From Mesorhizobium tamadayense (lineage in GTDB: Bacteria; Pseudomonadota; Alphaproteobacteria; Rhizobiales; Rhizobiaceae), in contig NZ_RQXT01000001.1 of assembly GCF_003863365.1 (NCBI RefSeq), forward strand, positions 62,001 to 126,000: a stretch of DNA of 64,000 nt, given 5' to 3'. This document shows positions 9,063 through 17,546 of this stretch, one piece after another; position 1 is the stretch's first letter; each line of letters starts with the position of its first letter. The translations under genes and the position numbers were made by a program. The notes under the pieces were generated by a model that was given only the letters and a program-made list of their open reading frames with translations, did not search any database and had not been told where the DNA came from.

Positions 9063-10286
9063 TCACCTCCCGAAATGCCTGGCCGCGACCTCGACATGAG
9101 CGTGATGCGCATGCGCCTCGAAGCGCTCGGTCTCGTTGTGGTCGGCCGCTTCGTTCGGCCACCATGTGCCGCCGATGACGATGCCCTCCGAGACCAGCCG
9201 CTGATCCGCGACCAGCGAGGCGCCGACGGCGTCGACGAAGGTGAAGCGTCCAGGCAGAAATTTGAGCACTGCCACATCGCCGATGCCGCCGACTTTCAGC
9301 GCGCCGAGCTCGGGCCTGGCGATAGCCTCGGCCGGCCGCTGCGTCGCCGCGCGCAAAACCTCGATCAGCGGCATGCCGAGCGCCATGAGCTTCGACACGC
9401 AGACCAGGATGTCGAAAGCGGGGCCGTCGACGCAGTAGAGATGGACATCGCTCGAGATGACATCGGGTGCCAGGCCTTCCTGGAGCATCGCTTTCGCGAC
9501 CTCGAAGTCGAAGGAGCCCATGCCGTGGCCGATGTCGAAGATGACGCCGCGCTCGCGAGCCAGCCGCATGTCCGGCCGCACCGCGCCGGAAGCGAAGACC
9601 GGCGCGTTGGGAAACGGCCGGAAGCAATGGGTGAGGATGTCGCCGCGGCGCAGGCGCGGCAGCACTTCCGAGCGCCCGGGCGGCGGCTCGTCGATATGCG
9701 CCATCAGCGGCAGGCCGACCTTGTCGGCGGCTTCCAGCGCGAGGTCGACCGGGGCGATGCCGCTGGTGCCGCTGGCGTGGCGGCCGGAACGGACCTTGAC
9801 GCCGACGACGATGTCGGCGTGCTCGCGCACCGCGGCCACCGTCTCGCGCGGCTCGCAGAGCCTGAGATCGCAGCATTCGCCGACGGATACAGTCTTGGAG
9901 AAGCCGAATATGCCGGCGAAGGAGATGTTGACGTAAGCGAGGATGCGCGCCTTAGAACGCTCGATGACATGGCGGCGGAAGCCCAGAAAATTGCCGGCGC
10001 CGGCGCTGCCGGCGTCGATGAAAGTGGTGGTGCCGCTCTTGGCGGCGAGCCGGTCGGCATCGACGCCGAGCGAGGTGCCGCCCCAATAGACATGGCTGTG
10101 CAGGTCGACGAGGCCGGGCGTGACGATGCAATCCCTGGCATCGACGACCTCGCCGGCGGCCTCTGCGTCGATGGCCACGTCGATCGCGGCGACGCGGCCA
10201 TCGGCAATGGCGACATCGCGCGCCGCGTCCAACCCGGAGGCCGGGTCGATCACGCGGCCGCCCTTGATCAGCAGATCGAACTGCAT
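9063..10286 (-). CDS. Amidohydrolase/deacetylase family metallohydrolase
   Basis: 407-residue TIM-barrel metal-dependent hydrolase of the amidohydrolase superfamily, closest in style to the dihydroorotase-like amidohydrolase/deacetylase family. The N-terminus (LIKGGRVIDP) and the metal-binding HxH (GLVDLHSHVYWGG) are clear. A later HCF segment, a HIDEPPPGRSE block and DVHLYCVDG supply further barrel residues. The ATG at 10286 has an AGGGAGG ribosome binding site; a longer frame to 10325 would run into a repeat and was rejected. It follows ridA in one minus-strand unit with a repeat copy between them. The pair suggests breakdown of a cyclic amide or N-acyl compound with RidA hydrolysing imine intermediates; the substrate is unknown. 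Confidence 0.85.
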   Translation of the reverse strand: MQFDLLIKGGRVIDPASGLDAARDVAIADGRVAAIDVAIDAEAAGEVVDARDCIVTPGLVDLHSHVYWGGTSLGVDADRLAAKSGTTTFIDAGSAGAGNFLGFRRHVIERSKARILAYVNISFAGIFGFSKTVSVGECCDLRLCEPRETVAAVREHADIVVGVKVRSGRHASGTSGIAPVDLALEAADKVGLPLMAHIDEPPPGRSEVLPRLRRGDILTHCFRPFPNAPVFASGAVRPDMRLARERGVIFDIGHGMGSFDFEVAKAMLQEGLAPDVISSDVHLYCVDGPAFDILVCVSKLMALGMPLIEVLRAATQRPAEAIARPELGALKVGGIGDVAVLKFLPGRFTFVDAVGASLVADQRLVSEGIVIGGTWWPNEAADHNETERFEAHAHHAHVEVAARHFGR

Positions 10287-10320
10287 CGGCGCCTCCCTGT
10301 TGTCTAACTGTTGTTTTTTA

Positions 10321-10369
10321 CGCAATTCCGAACGGAAAGCCGCTATGCACTTTTCCTGGAATTGCTCCA
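10321..10369 (+). repeat. Palindromic repeat, copy A (distal hairpin only)
   Basis: Member of the interspersed repeat family in this window. Outer arms GCAATTCC and GGAATTGC enclose inner arms GGAAAG and TTTTCC around the loop CCGCTATGCAC. It lies between the ridA stop and the amidohydrolase start and is preceded by the T-rich linker (GTTGTTTTTTA) but not by the first hairpin seen in other copies. One inner pair is G-T rather than A-T, compatible with RNA pairing. Confidence 0.85.
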
Positions 10370-10373
10370 GCGA

Positions 10374-10739
10374 TTAGACCGGCCGGTAAGCGACCGCTTC
10401 GATCTCGATCTTGATGTCGATCATCAGGCGCGACTCCACCGTGGTGCGCGCGGGCGGATCCTTCGGGAAGTGCCTGGCATAGACAGTGTTGAAGGCGCCG
10501 AAGTCGCGGGCGTCCTCGAGCCAGATGGTGGTTTTCACCACATCGTCCATGGTGCAGCCGGCGAGCGCCAGCGCGGCCTTGACGTTCTGCAGCACCTGCT
10601 CAGCCTGCTCGGCGATGCCGCCCTTGACCACCAGCCCGTCACTGCCCACCGGCACCTGGCCGGAGACATAGACGAAATCTCCGGCGCGCACGGCGGGCGA
10701 GAGCGGGACGTGCGATTTTCCAAAGCACTGCTTGGGCAA
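10374..10739 (-). CDS. RidA family enamine/imine deaminase
   Basis: 121-residue RidA/YjgF/UK114-type protein. The family hydrolyses reactive enamine and imine intermediates of PLP-dependent and amino-acid metabolism and forms trimers. Visible family marks are the early VSGQVP, the central LQNVKAALALAG, and the conserved arginine region PARTTVES followed by MIDIKIEIEAVAY. The start is a TTG at 10739 placed 5 bases after a perfect AGGAGG. It is probably transcribed with the downstream amidohydrolase. This is a subfamily version with a specific partner rather than the housekeeping RidA; that is inference. Confidence 0.88.
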   Translation of the reverse strand: MPKQCFGKSHVPLSPAVRAGDFVYVSGQVPVGSDGLVVKGGIAEQAEQVLQNVKAALALAGCTMDDVVKTTIWLEDARDFGAFNTVYARHFPKDPPARTTVESRLMIDIKIEIEAVAYRPV

Positions 10740-10822
10740 ATGAGCCTCCTGTTATCGACTGGTCGGGCCGTTCTTATGGCCGTCTACGCTTGCCGGCGTG
10801 ATCCTCCTAGAGGCAATGTCGG

Positions 10823-10856
10823 AAAGCAACATTTTTTCGCGAATCCATGTTGCTTT
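10823..10856. promoter_or_regulatory. Candidate operator between ridA and the NTF2-like gene
   Basis: AAAGCAACAT (10823-10832) and ATGTTGCTTT (10847-10856) are a perfect 10-bp inverted repeat with a 14-base spacer, in the 204-base divergent region between ridA and the gene at 10944. Symmetry and location fit a regulator site for one or both genes. The regulator is unknown. Confidence 0.45.
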
Positions 10857-10943
10857 ATTACAGAAGCCTGAGCATCCTGCGCCTCAAAGCCGTGTCGGCA
10901 ACCCGTAGCCGCCTGCGGCATGCATGAGAGAGGGAGATCCGGC

Positions 10944-11429
10944 ATGACCTTCGACAAGAATCCGTTTCCGGAAGGCGACGCCGATCGCCACGCGCTGTGG
11001 GAAATGCTGGTGCGGCGCGACATCGATGCCTTCCTCAGCCAGGACTGGTCGATGGTCGAGGACGATTTCATCGCCGAAAGCTTCTTCGGCATGCATGCGC
11101 ACTTCCTCAACAACGCCGATGCCTGGCGGCTGCAGTTCCCGAGGCTGGAGGTCTATCGCGACGAATGGCTGCGCCAGGCCAAGGAAACCGCGGCGACGAA
11201 ATTCGCCGAGCCGCTGCGCGAAGCGCTGTTCCGCGTCACCAACATGCGCGACATCGACGTCGACGGCGACCGCGCGGTGCTGCACAAGAAATTCGACGGT
11301 TCCGTCGCCAAGGCAGATGGCGGCGTCGACAGGCTCAAATGGCAGACGCTCTATTTCTGCCGCAAGGCCGGCGGCCGCTGGAAGATCGCCGGCTTCGTCG
11401 GCTATATGCCGCATCCGCTGGGAAGCTAG
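10944..11429 (+). CDS. NTF2-like protein of unknown function
   Basis: 161 residues from the ATG at 10944, behind GGGAGATCC. The composition and pattern (helical start with a W..L..RDIDAF segment, then a beta-rich second half with several aromatic residues, ending KWQTLYFCRKAGGRWKIAGF) resemble SnoaL/NTF2-like cone folds, which act as small enzymes or as ligand-binding domains. It is divergent from the ridA-amidohydrolase pair and shares a palindromic intergenic region with it, so it may belong to the same catabolic route. No catalytic residue can be named. Confidence 0.65.
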   Translation: MTFDKNPFPEGDADRHALWEMLVRRDIDAFLSQDWSMVEDDFIAESFFGMHAHFLNNADAWRLQFPRLEVYRDEWLRQAKETAATKFAEPLREALFRVTNMRDIDVDGDRAVLHKKFDGSVAKADGGVDRLKWQTLYFCRKAGGRWKIAGFVGYMPHPLGS

Positions 11430-11499
11430 GACCCTATTGGAAGGCGCCTGCGTTGACAAAATCGCCCATTGTGGAGATTGACCGAAGCGCCGGTCATTT

Positions 11500-11597
11500 C
11501 GTCATCCTTGGGCGTAGCAAGGAGCGAAGCGACACGGGGCTGAGGTCACATCCTTGGGTCTTCGCCCCGCTTCGCGGCGCTACGTCCAAGGATGACG
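11500..11597. repeat. 98-base inverted-repeat element
   Basis: The ends are near-complementary: CGTCATCCTTGGGCGTAGC at 11500-11518 and GCTACGTCCAAGGATGACG at 11579-11597. Between them lies a GC-rich part with its own short internal symmetry (gcgaagcg/cgcttcgc). It lies in the 198-base space between two convergent small genes and contains no ORF. This fits a small non-coding interspersed element, but only one copy is in the window. Confidence 0.6.
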
Positions 11598-11627
11598 ACG
11601 TTGGGGAGGCTTCGGCTAATAGATCTC

Positions 11628-11882
11628 CTAGGAAAGGTGCGGCAACCGCTCGTCAGGCGAGCGATGATCGAATACGACCCCCATGGTCTTACCAACGGCG
11701 CCCATCACGATCAATTCGACCAGATGGTCGTCGCTGTCCTCGCAGGCGGGGTCGGATCGGCGAATGGCGTCGAGCATCGCCCGGGTCGAAACGGTGTCGC
11801 CGGCGCGAAATTTCGAAAGAGCAGACGAAACAATATCTTCCGCCGTCTGATCGATGACGGGCACTTCCGCAGCGACGTTCAT
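11628..11882 (-). CDS. Conserved-looking 84-residue hypothetical protein
   Basis: The ATG at 11882 follows a very strong AGGAGGAGG site at ideal spacing, which is the main support for this gene. The product is acidic and mostly helical, with no signal peptide or membrane segment. I recognise no domain. It lies downstream of the NYN-domain gene on the same strand with a 102-base gap, so it may be co-transcribed. Function unknown. Confidence 0.55.
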   Translation of the reverse strand: MNVAAEVPVIDQTAEDIVSSALSKFRAGDTVSTRAMLDAIRRSDPACEDSDDHLVELIVMGAVGKTMGVVFDHRSPDERLPHLS

Positions 11883-11984
11883 CGGCCTCCTCCTGCCATG
11901 AACCCTCCCTGAAAAGATGATACGCCAATGGCCGGATTGCGCCAGCGAAATGGTGGTCCGACCAGTTGGCCGGACAGACCTTGT

Positions 11985-12764
11985 TCAGCGCCTTTTCGCC
12001 CTGGATTTCCGCGAAGCCGGCTTGATCCTTATTCGCATGGTTCCGCCTTCGGGATGCTCGATGTCGAACGCGTTTGTCTTGCGCACGAGGTCGCTCAACT
12101 TGCGGAAGCCGAAGGTTCTGGGGTCGAAGTCCGAAGCAAGGTTGGCAAGTTGGTTGCCAACCGCGCCGAGCGGCACCCAGCCGTCTTCGCTTTCCATTTG
12201 CGCGATAACCCTGGTGATGATCGGCGTGGCGGCGCTCGGCGGCTGCAGCGGTTTCGTGGTTGAGACTGCGTCCGGGGTGTTTGCCGGCGACATTGGCAGC
12301 AGGTTTTCCGTGTAGACAAATCTCCGGCAGGCCTGACGAAAGCTCTCCGGCGTCTTCTGCTCGCCGAACCCGTACACGTCGATACCCTCTTCCCGGATGC
12401 GCGAGGCAAGACGGGTGAAATCGCTGTCGGACGACACCAGGCAGAAGCCGTCGAAGCGACCGCTGTGAAGCAGGTCCATCGCATCGATGACCAATGTGAT
12501 GTCGGACGCGTTCTTGCCCGTGGTATAGGCGAATTGCTGTTGCGGGATGATCGCGTGGTTGGACAACACGTCGGTCCAAGCCTTCGAACGAGCGCTGGAA
12601 AAGTCGCCATAGATGCGGCGGACGCTTGCCTCGCCGATCTTGGCAATCTCCTCGAACAGCCCATCGACAATTCTGGCCGAAGCATTGTCTGCGTCGATCA
12701 GCACTGCAAGCCGTGGAGAACGCGGTTCAGTCGGCACGGTGGTTCCCATCTTTGTTGTTGACAT
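11985..12764 (-). CDS. NYN/LabA-type ribonuclease domain protein with C-terminal LOTUS (OST-HTH) domain
   Basis: 259 residues. Positions about 18-165 form a NYN (PIN-like) domain with the conserved acidic positions in VLIDADN, DITLVIDAMDLL and LVSSDSDF, which normally bind a metal for RNA cleavage. The C-terminal 70 residues (DGWVPLGAVGNQL ... FGFRKLSDLVRK ... MRIRIK) match an OST-HTH/LOTUS fold, an RNA-binding winged helix. The tail is basic (SRKSRAKRR). Such two-domain proteins are common in bacteria but their targets are mostly unknown. It is divergent from a HerA-like ATPase. Confidence 0.85.
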   Translation of the reverse strand: MSTTKMGTTVPTEPRSPRLAVLIDADNASARIVDGLFEEIAKIGEASVRRIYGDFSSARSKAWTDVLSNHAIIPQQQFAYTTGKNASDITLVIDAMDLLHSGRFDGFCLVSSDSDFTRLASRIREEGIDVYGFGEQKTPESFRQACRRFVYTENLLPMSPANTPDAVSTTKPLQPPSAATPIITRVIAQMESEDGWVPLGAVGNQLANLASDFDPRTFGFRKLSDLVRKTNAFDIEHPEGGTMRIRIKPASRKSRAKRR

Positions 12765-12939
12765 AGCAGGTAGCGAAACCTAGCCGCCAATGATGCGGCC
12801 GTCGAGGATATCCGGCCGCTTGGGTCGACGTTTGCGAACCGAGTAGCTGTGCGAACACCGGGCGGCCAGCGATTGCACACTCGACGCACGATGATCGGGT
12901 TGATAACCCCATCCGGCGCAGGGAGACTTCTGAGTCGAC

Positions 12940-14439
12940 ATGACGGTTGCAATCGAGATGGGGCAGACGACGGCAGGTGCGCCGGCGCCCCTCGACCTTG
13001 AGGAACTGCTGGCGACCCGCCTGCTGGTGCAGGGCAATTCTGGTTCGGGCAAGTCGCATCTGTTGCGCCGTTTGCTCGAGCAGAGCGCGCCCTGGGTGCA
13101 GCAAACCATCATCGACCCCGAAGGCGATTTCGTGTCGCTCGGCGAGCGCTACGGTCATCTGGTGATCGATGCCGAGGAGCACACCGAGCGCGGCCTGCAG
13201 GCGGCCGGCGAGCGGGCGCGCATCCACCGCGTCTCGACGGTGCTCAACCTCGAAGGGCTCGACGCCGAGAACCAGATGCGGCGCGCCGCCGCCTTCCTCG
13301 GCGGCCTGTTCGAAGTCGCGCGCGACCATTGGTATCCGATGCTGGTGGTGGTGGACGAGGCGCAGCTCTTCGCGCCGGCCGCAGCCGGCGAGGTTTCCGA
13401 CGAGGCGCGCAAGCTCTCCCTCGGCGCCATGACCAATCTGATGTGCCGCGGCCGCAAGCGCGGGCTTGCCGGCATCATCGCCACGCAGCGGCTGGCGAAG
13501 CTCGCCAAGAACGTCGCGGCGGAAGCTTCCAACTTCCTGATGGGCCGGACTTTCCTCGACATCGACATGGCGCGCGCGGCCGACCTGCTTGGCATGGAGC
13601 GGCGGCAGGCGGAAGCCTTTCGAGACCTGGAGCGCGGGCATTTCATGGCGCTCGGACCCGCGTTGTCGCACCGTCCGCTAAGCGTGCGGATCGGCTCGAC
13701 CGAAACCAGCCCACGCAACGGCACGCCGCGGCTGATGCCGCTGCCGGAGGCGGCGCTGGAGGATGCGCGCTCGATCATCCTCGCGGCACCGCCGCCCGAG
13801 ACTGTGCGCCCGCAGCGTCGGCCCTCGCCGGACCTGCTCGATCAGTTGATGGCGGCCAAGGCGGCACCGCTGGACATGCGCCCCGAGCCTGCCGAGCCGC
13901 AGCCGAGCGCCGAGGACCTCGCCGAGCGGCGCGGGCGGATGGACCACATCCTGCGCGCCATCCTCGCCGAGCCCGACGCCGGTTTCCGCGTCATCGGCGT
14001 GCTCTACCAGGAGTTCGTGGTCCGCTGCCGTATCGAAGGTCTCGCTTCGGCCGTGCCGGACCTTTCGGCGTTCCGCCGCATGCTGACGCGCGCCCGCGCC
14101 GGCGTCGGCTCCGACGTGGCCGAGGACGACGCGTGGCGGGACGTCTCGGTGCGCGCCTCGCTTCTGCCCGAGGATATGCAGGGCGTGTTCATGATGATCG
14201 CGAGAGCCGCCAAGGAAGGCTGGCCATGCCCGAGCGACGCGGCGATTGCGCGGGCCTATGGCTCGCATTCGCTGCGCCGCGCGCGGCGGCTGCTCGATTA
14301 CATCGAGGAGCAGGGCCTCATCGTCTGCCAGATCGACGGCGTCGGCCGCCGCACGGTGACGCTGGTCGAGCTCGCCTGGGCAACGGCGCCGGGCAATCCG
14401 AATGCCGCTGAGGCCGAGCAGGGCAGTTCGGCAGCGTGA
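12940..14439 (+). CDS. HerA-like ATPase (DUF87 family)
   Basis: 499-residue P-loop ATPase of the HerA/FtsK group. It has Walker A GNSGSGKS near residue 32, the sequence IIDPEGD typical of HerA-like helicases, Walker B MLVVVDEAQLF near 133, and an arginine-rich CRGRKRGLAGIIATQR segment near 170. A Pro/Ala-rich linker (about 285-330) leads to a C-terminal region resembling a winged helix (GSHSLRRARRLLDYIEEQGLI). HerA ATPases usually form hexamers that translocate DNA, often with a nuclease. The neighbour on the other strand is a NYN-LOTUS protein, but no NurA-type nuclease is adjacent. Role unknown. Confidence 0.8.
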   Translation: MTVAIEMGQTTAGAPAPLDLEELLATRLLVQGNSGSGKSHLLRRLLEQSAPWVQQTIIDPEGDFVSLGERYGHLVIDAEEHTERGLQAAGERARIHRVSTVLNLEGLDAENQMRRAAAFLGGLFEVARDHWYPMLVVVDEAQLFAPAAAGEVSDEARKLSLGAMTNLMCRGRKRGLAGIIATQRLAKLAKNVAAEASNFLMGRTFLDIDMARAADLLGMERRQAEAFRDLERGHFMALGPALSHRPLSVRIGSTETSPRNGTPRLMPLPEAALEDARSIILAAPPPETVRPQRRPSPDLLDQLMAAKAAPLDMRPEPAEPQPSAEDLAERRGRMDHILRAILAEPDAGFRVIGVLYQEFVVRCRIEGLASAVPDLSAFRRMLTRARAGVGSDVAEDDAWRDVSVRASLLPEDMQGVFMMIARAAKEGWPCPSDAAIARAYGSHSLRRARRLLDYIEEQGLIVCQIDGVGRRTVTLVELAWATAPGNPNAAEAEQGSSAA

Positions 14440-14453
14440 TGGTACGGGCGTGG

Positions 14454-14486
14454 CTGAGGAAGCGGCTGGCCACGCCGCTTCCTCAG
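14454..14486. terminator. Terminator hairpin downstream of the HerA-like gene
   Basis: CTGAGGAAGCGGC (14454-14466) pairs perfectly with GCCGCTTCCTCAG (14474-14486) across a 7-base loop. It lies 14 bases after the HerA-like stop and 66 bases before the convergent LysR stop. There is no strong T-tract, so it may act as a barrier in both directions rather than a classic intrinsic terminator. Confidence 0.6.
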
Positions 14487-14551
14487 CGGGGGCCTGCGGC
14501 AGGAAGCTACGCGGGCGTTAGCGTTCGCAGCGGAAGCAATCGCCGCAAGTG

Positions 14552-15445
14552 TCAGGATCCGGACGCTGCAACCAACGTCCTGACCATTTCGAGAAACCGT
14601 CGGCCGCTGGCAGACAACGCCGGCTCGCGCCAGGCGGCCGCCATCGGCAAGGATGGTGGTGCCGGGGTGACCGGGCGATAAGTCACGCCGGGCCGAGCCA
14701 CCCGGGCGATGCCTGCCGTGACGAAACCCAGGCCGGCGCCGGCCGCGACCAGGCCGGCCAATGTCGTCATCGGCGTCACTTCTTGGACGATCCGGGGGCT
14801 CAGGCCTTCGGTCTGGAACAAGGCGATCACGCGGTCGTAGATGCTTGGCCCAATGGCGCGGGGCGCCAGCAGAAAGGGCTCGCCGTCGAGATCGGCCACA
14901 TGGATGGCGGCCTGCTCGGCGAGCCGGTGCGCCGACGGGAGCGCCAGCACCAGCGGTTCGTCCGGCAGGGGATGAGCAATCAAGTCCGGCGTCGACAAGG
15001 GCGGATGCAGCACGCCGAGGTCGATATCGCCGGCCGCAAGTGCCGCCTCCAGCAGCGGCGAGTTCATTTCGATCAGATCCACCTCGACATCGGGGTAACG
15101 GGCGCGAAACGCGCGCACCGCTTCCGGCAGAACTCCGTAGAAGGCGATGACGGTGAAGCCGAGCCGCAAGTGCCCGACCTCGCCGCGAACGGCTCTCAGC
15201 GCCTGCGTCCTGGCGGCATTGGCGTGCTCGACCGCCTTTCGAGCTGGACCAAGGAAGGCGGCTCCGGCTGGCGTCAGCGCAACGCCGCGACGGTCCCGCT
15301 CAAACAACTCGGCGCCGATCTCGTTCTCGAGGGCGCGGATGCGCTGGCTGAGCGACGGCTGGGTGAGGTTCATCCGATCGGCCGCGCGGCGAAAATGCAG
15401 GTCTTCGGCGACGGCGATGAAACAGGCCAGGGTGCGGATGTCCAA
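14552..15445 (-). CDS. LysR-family transcriptional regulator
   Basis: 297 residues. The N-terminal helix-turn-helix is typical of LysR proteins (LACFIAVAEDLHFRRAADRM, then LTQPSLSQRIRALE and LFERDRRGVALTPAG), followed by a periplasmic-binding-protein-like effector domain. The start is a TTG at 15445 behind AAGGAG. It is divergent from the exported beta-propeller gene at 15572 with 126 bases between, the usual LysR arrangement with its target. Effector unknown. Confidence 0.92.
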   Translation of the reverse strand: MDIRTLACFIAVAEDLHFRRAADRMNLTQPSLSQRIRALENEIGAELFERDRRGVALTPAGAAFLGPARKAVEHANAARTQALRAVRGEVGHLRLGFTVIAFYGVLPEAVRAFRARYPDVEVDLIEMNSPLLEAALAAGDIDLGVLHPPLSTPDLIAHPLPDEPLVLALPSAHRLAEQAAIHVADLDGEPFLLAPRAIGPSIYDRVIALFQTEGLSPRIVQEVTPMTTLAGLVAAGAGLGFVTAGIARVARPGVTYRPVTPAPPSLPMAAAWREPALSASGRRFLEMVRTLVAASGS

Positions 15446-15468
15446 AATCGCTCCTTATGCAGATCCCC

Positions 15469-15482
15469 TATCACAGACGATA
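15469..15482. promoter_or_regulatory. Candidate LysR-type operator
   Basis: TATC-N6-GATA (15469-15482) is a perfect short inverted repeat in the divergent region between the LysR gene and the propeller gene, with an AT-rich run directly after it. Its size and A/T ends fit a LysR recognition half-site arrangement. No experiment or second copy supports it. Confidence 0.35.
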
Positions 15483-15571
15483 ATATTCCGATTGGAAGAC
15501 GATCAATGCCAGCAATAGTTTCAGACACACAAGGGTGCTTTCGGCGGGAACCAGCAAAAGGAACAACGTCC

Positions 15572-16942
15572 ATGTTCAGTTCAGCTTTTCGCGGCCTCAT
15601 ATTCGTCACCGCGCTGGGCGGGCCGTCGACCGCGGCGGCGCAGTCGCTCGATCTTGCCGGCCGGATCTCGGCGAGCCGGATCGCCGTGATCTCCGACGGC
15701 GACTTCGTCGCCCAAACATACGCCACGGGCCAGCTTGCGCCGCGCGAGGCGGGGTTCCGCGATATACTGACGATCCTGTCCGTCATCGACGGCAAGGTGG
15801 TTAGCGGCGCCGTGCCGATCTCCAATTCCGTGACCGCCGCTCCCGAAATCCTGCAGATGACCAAGGATGGGAAGACCGCCTTCGTCACCGAAAGACTGGG
15901 CGAACGCACGGAAGAAGGCGATACCGTTCGCGACCTGCCGCCGGGACGGCGGCTGTTCGCCGTCGACCTTTCGGACAGCGCCGCACCCCGCCTCGCGGAC
16001 GCGGCCGAGATTGCCGCTTTCCCCGAAGGCCTGTCGGTCTCGCCCGACGGGCGCCGCATCGCCGTGGTATCGAACACTGCGGAGGCAAGCTTCGTTCAGA
16101 TCATCGGCTATCCCGGCGGTCGTTTCGGTCCCGTCGCCCGGTTCGACCTCGCCGCTCTCGGGATCACGGGATCTGCTCCCACGCCTCGCGGCGGCGTCAC
16201 GGCGACCAACGTGCACTGGCATCCAAGCGGCCGCGTCATCGCGGTCAATATCAACACCCAAAATCGGGTCGTCTTCTTCAAGGTCGGCGACGCGAACGGC
16301 CAGCCGAACCTGCGCCCCTGGCGCAATAGCGTGGAGGTCGGCGCCGATCCCTTCGTCGGCCGTTTCACGCCGGATGGGCGCCATTACCTGACTTCCAACT
16401 GGGGGCGGAATTTCGCGGCCGCCAATCTCGAGGGGCGCATCCCCGAGACGCCATCGACTGTCAGCGTCGTGCGGCTTGCCGATCCCGAAGCATCGACTGG
16501 CGTCGTCGCCCACCACCGGCTTGTCGCCCGGGCCGTGACCGATCTGTCGGCCGAGGGCATCGCGATCAGCCCGGATGGAAGGCTGGTGGCAACCGTCAAC
16601 ATGCGCGGCACTGCTTTCCCGCCGGCCTCCGACCGCTTTCAGCGCGACGCTACCGTCACGCTGCTAAGCTTCGATCCAGTGACCGGCGGCATTGCCAAAA
16701 TCGCCGATTATCCCTTCGATGGATCGTTGCCGGAAGGCGGCAGTTTCGACAAGACCGGAGACCATTTCCTCGCCGCTGTGTTTCAGGGCCATGACGGCTC
16801 GGGACCCGAAACCGGCGCGGGGCTTGAGGTCTTCCGTGTCGTCAAGGGCGATGCCGACAGCGGCGATCGACCGGCGCTGGAACGGCTTGGCCGCATCCCG
16901 TTGCCGCACGGCGCTCATCACGTCGATCTGGCCGGACCGTGA
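15572..16942 (+). CDS. Exported beta-propeller (lactonase-like) protein
   Basis: 456 residues with a signal peptide ending near AAAQS (about residue 24). The mature part contains repeated blade signatures such as GLSVSPDGRRIAVVSNT, NVHWHPSGRVIAVNINT, FTPDGRHYLTSN and GIAISPDGRLVATVNM, typical of seven-bladed propellers of the lactonase/YVTN group. The ATG at 15572 has an AAGGA site; the long in-frame extension upstream overlaps the LysR gene and was rejected. It probably acts in the periplasm. Whether it is a lactonase or a binding scaffold cannot be decided from sequence alone. Confidence 0.75.
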   Translation: MFSSAFRGLIFVTALGGPSTAAAQSLDLAGRISASRIAVISDGDFVAQTYATGQLAPREAGFRDILTILSVIDGKVVSGAVPISNSVTAAPEILQMTKDGKTAFVTERLGERTEEGDTVRDLPPGRRLFAVDLSDSAAPRLADAAEIAAFPEGLSVSPDGRRIAVVSNTAEASFVQIIGYPGGRFGPVARFDLAALGITGSAPTPRGGVTATNVHWHPSGRVIAVNINTQNRVVFFKVGDANGQPNLRPWRNSVEVGADPFVGRFTPDGRHYLTSNWGRNFAAANLEGRIPETPSTVSVVRLADPEASTGVVAHHRLVARAVTDLSAEGIAISPDGRLVATVNMRGTAFPPASDRFQRDATVTLLSFDPVTGGIAKIADYPFDGSLPEGGSFDKTGDHFLAAVFQGHDGSGPETGAGLEVFRVVKGDADSGDRPALERLGRIPLPHGAHHVDLAGP

Positions 16943-16996
16943 CGACTTGCCCGCGGCACAGCCCGACAGGCGCGATGTCTGCCCAATACCTCTGGC

Positions 16997-17497
16997 TCAA
17001 ACGCCCGCAATCGCCAGAAGCCAGGCCAGGATATCGAGCAGAAAGAGCAGCGCTATCTGCAAAGCCACACGGAGCCGCTGGATAATCCGCCAGTTGCAGG
17101 CCATGTCCGCCTTGATGCGAAGGGCAAGCGCGCGGTGCATGGCCGACATCGTCCTCGGCCCATCGCCGTCGACATATTGATGGAGCAGTTCTTCCGGGTC
17201 GAAGCGGAATGCGTATTGGTGGTAGGCCCAAAGCATGAAGACGATCAGCCCGCCAATGGCGAACAGGAGAGCCACCGCAGTCCAGTCCCACAGCCCAAGC
17301 CCGTTTGAGAGGGCCGCGCTGCCGAGCAGCGAGTTCGCGAACGCGGTGGCAAAGATAAGGCTGCCGGCGCGGGTATTCATTTTCTCCACGACAGTCTGCT
17401 GGTGAGTGAGACCTCTCACCGCCTCCTGATAGATGAATACGAGACGAGGGTCGTCGTCGGCAGGGCCGTTTGCAGCAGCACTCGAACGTTCGGCCAT
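16997..17497 (-). CDS. Three-span membrane protein of unknown function
   Basis: 166 residues. A soluble N-terminus (about 1-40) leads to two membrane helices (about 43-65 and 72-92), then a roughly 45-residue amphipathic helical segment, and a third membrane helix at the C-terminus. This topology resembles SLATT/Pycsar-effector-like membrane proteins, but I see no specific motif and no cyclase gene next to it. The start at 17497 follows GGAGAGG. It is convergent with the propeller gene and lies upstream of, but probably not in, the sugar ABC operon. Confidence 0.6.
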   Translation of the reverse strand: MAERSSAAANGPADDDPRLVFIYQEAVRGLTHQQTVVEKMNTRAGSLIFATAFANSLLGSAALSNGLGLWDWTAVALLFAIGGLIVFMLWAYHQYAFRFDPEELLHQYVDGDGPRTMSAMHRALALRIKADMACNWRIIQRLRVALQIALLFLLDILAWLLAIAGV

Positions 17498-17546
17498 AAG
17501 GGTGCCTCTCCGATGCGACAGGGATGGGCCACCTTAGCTCAAAATC

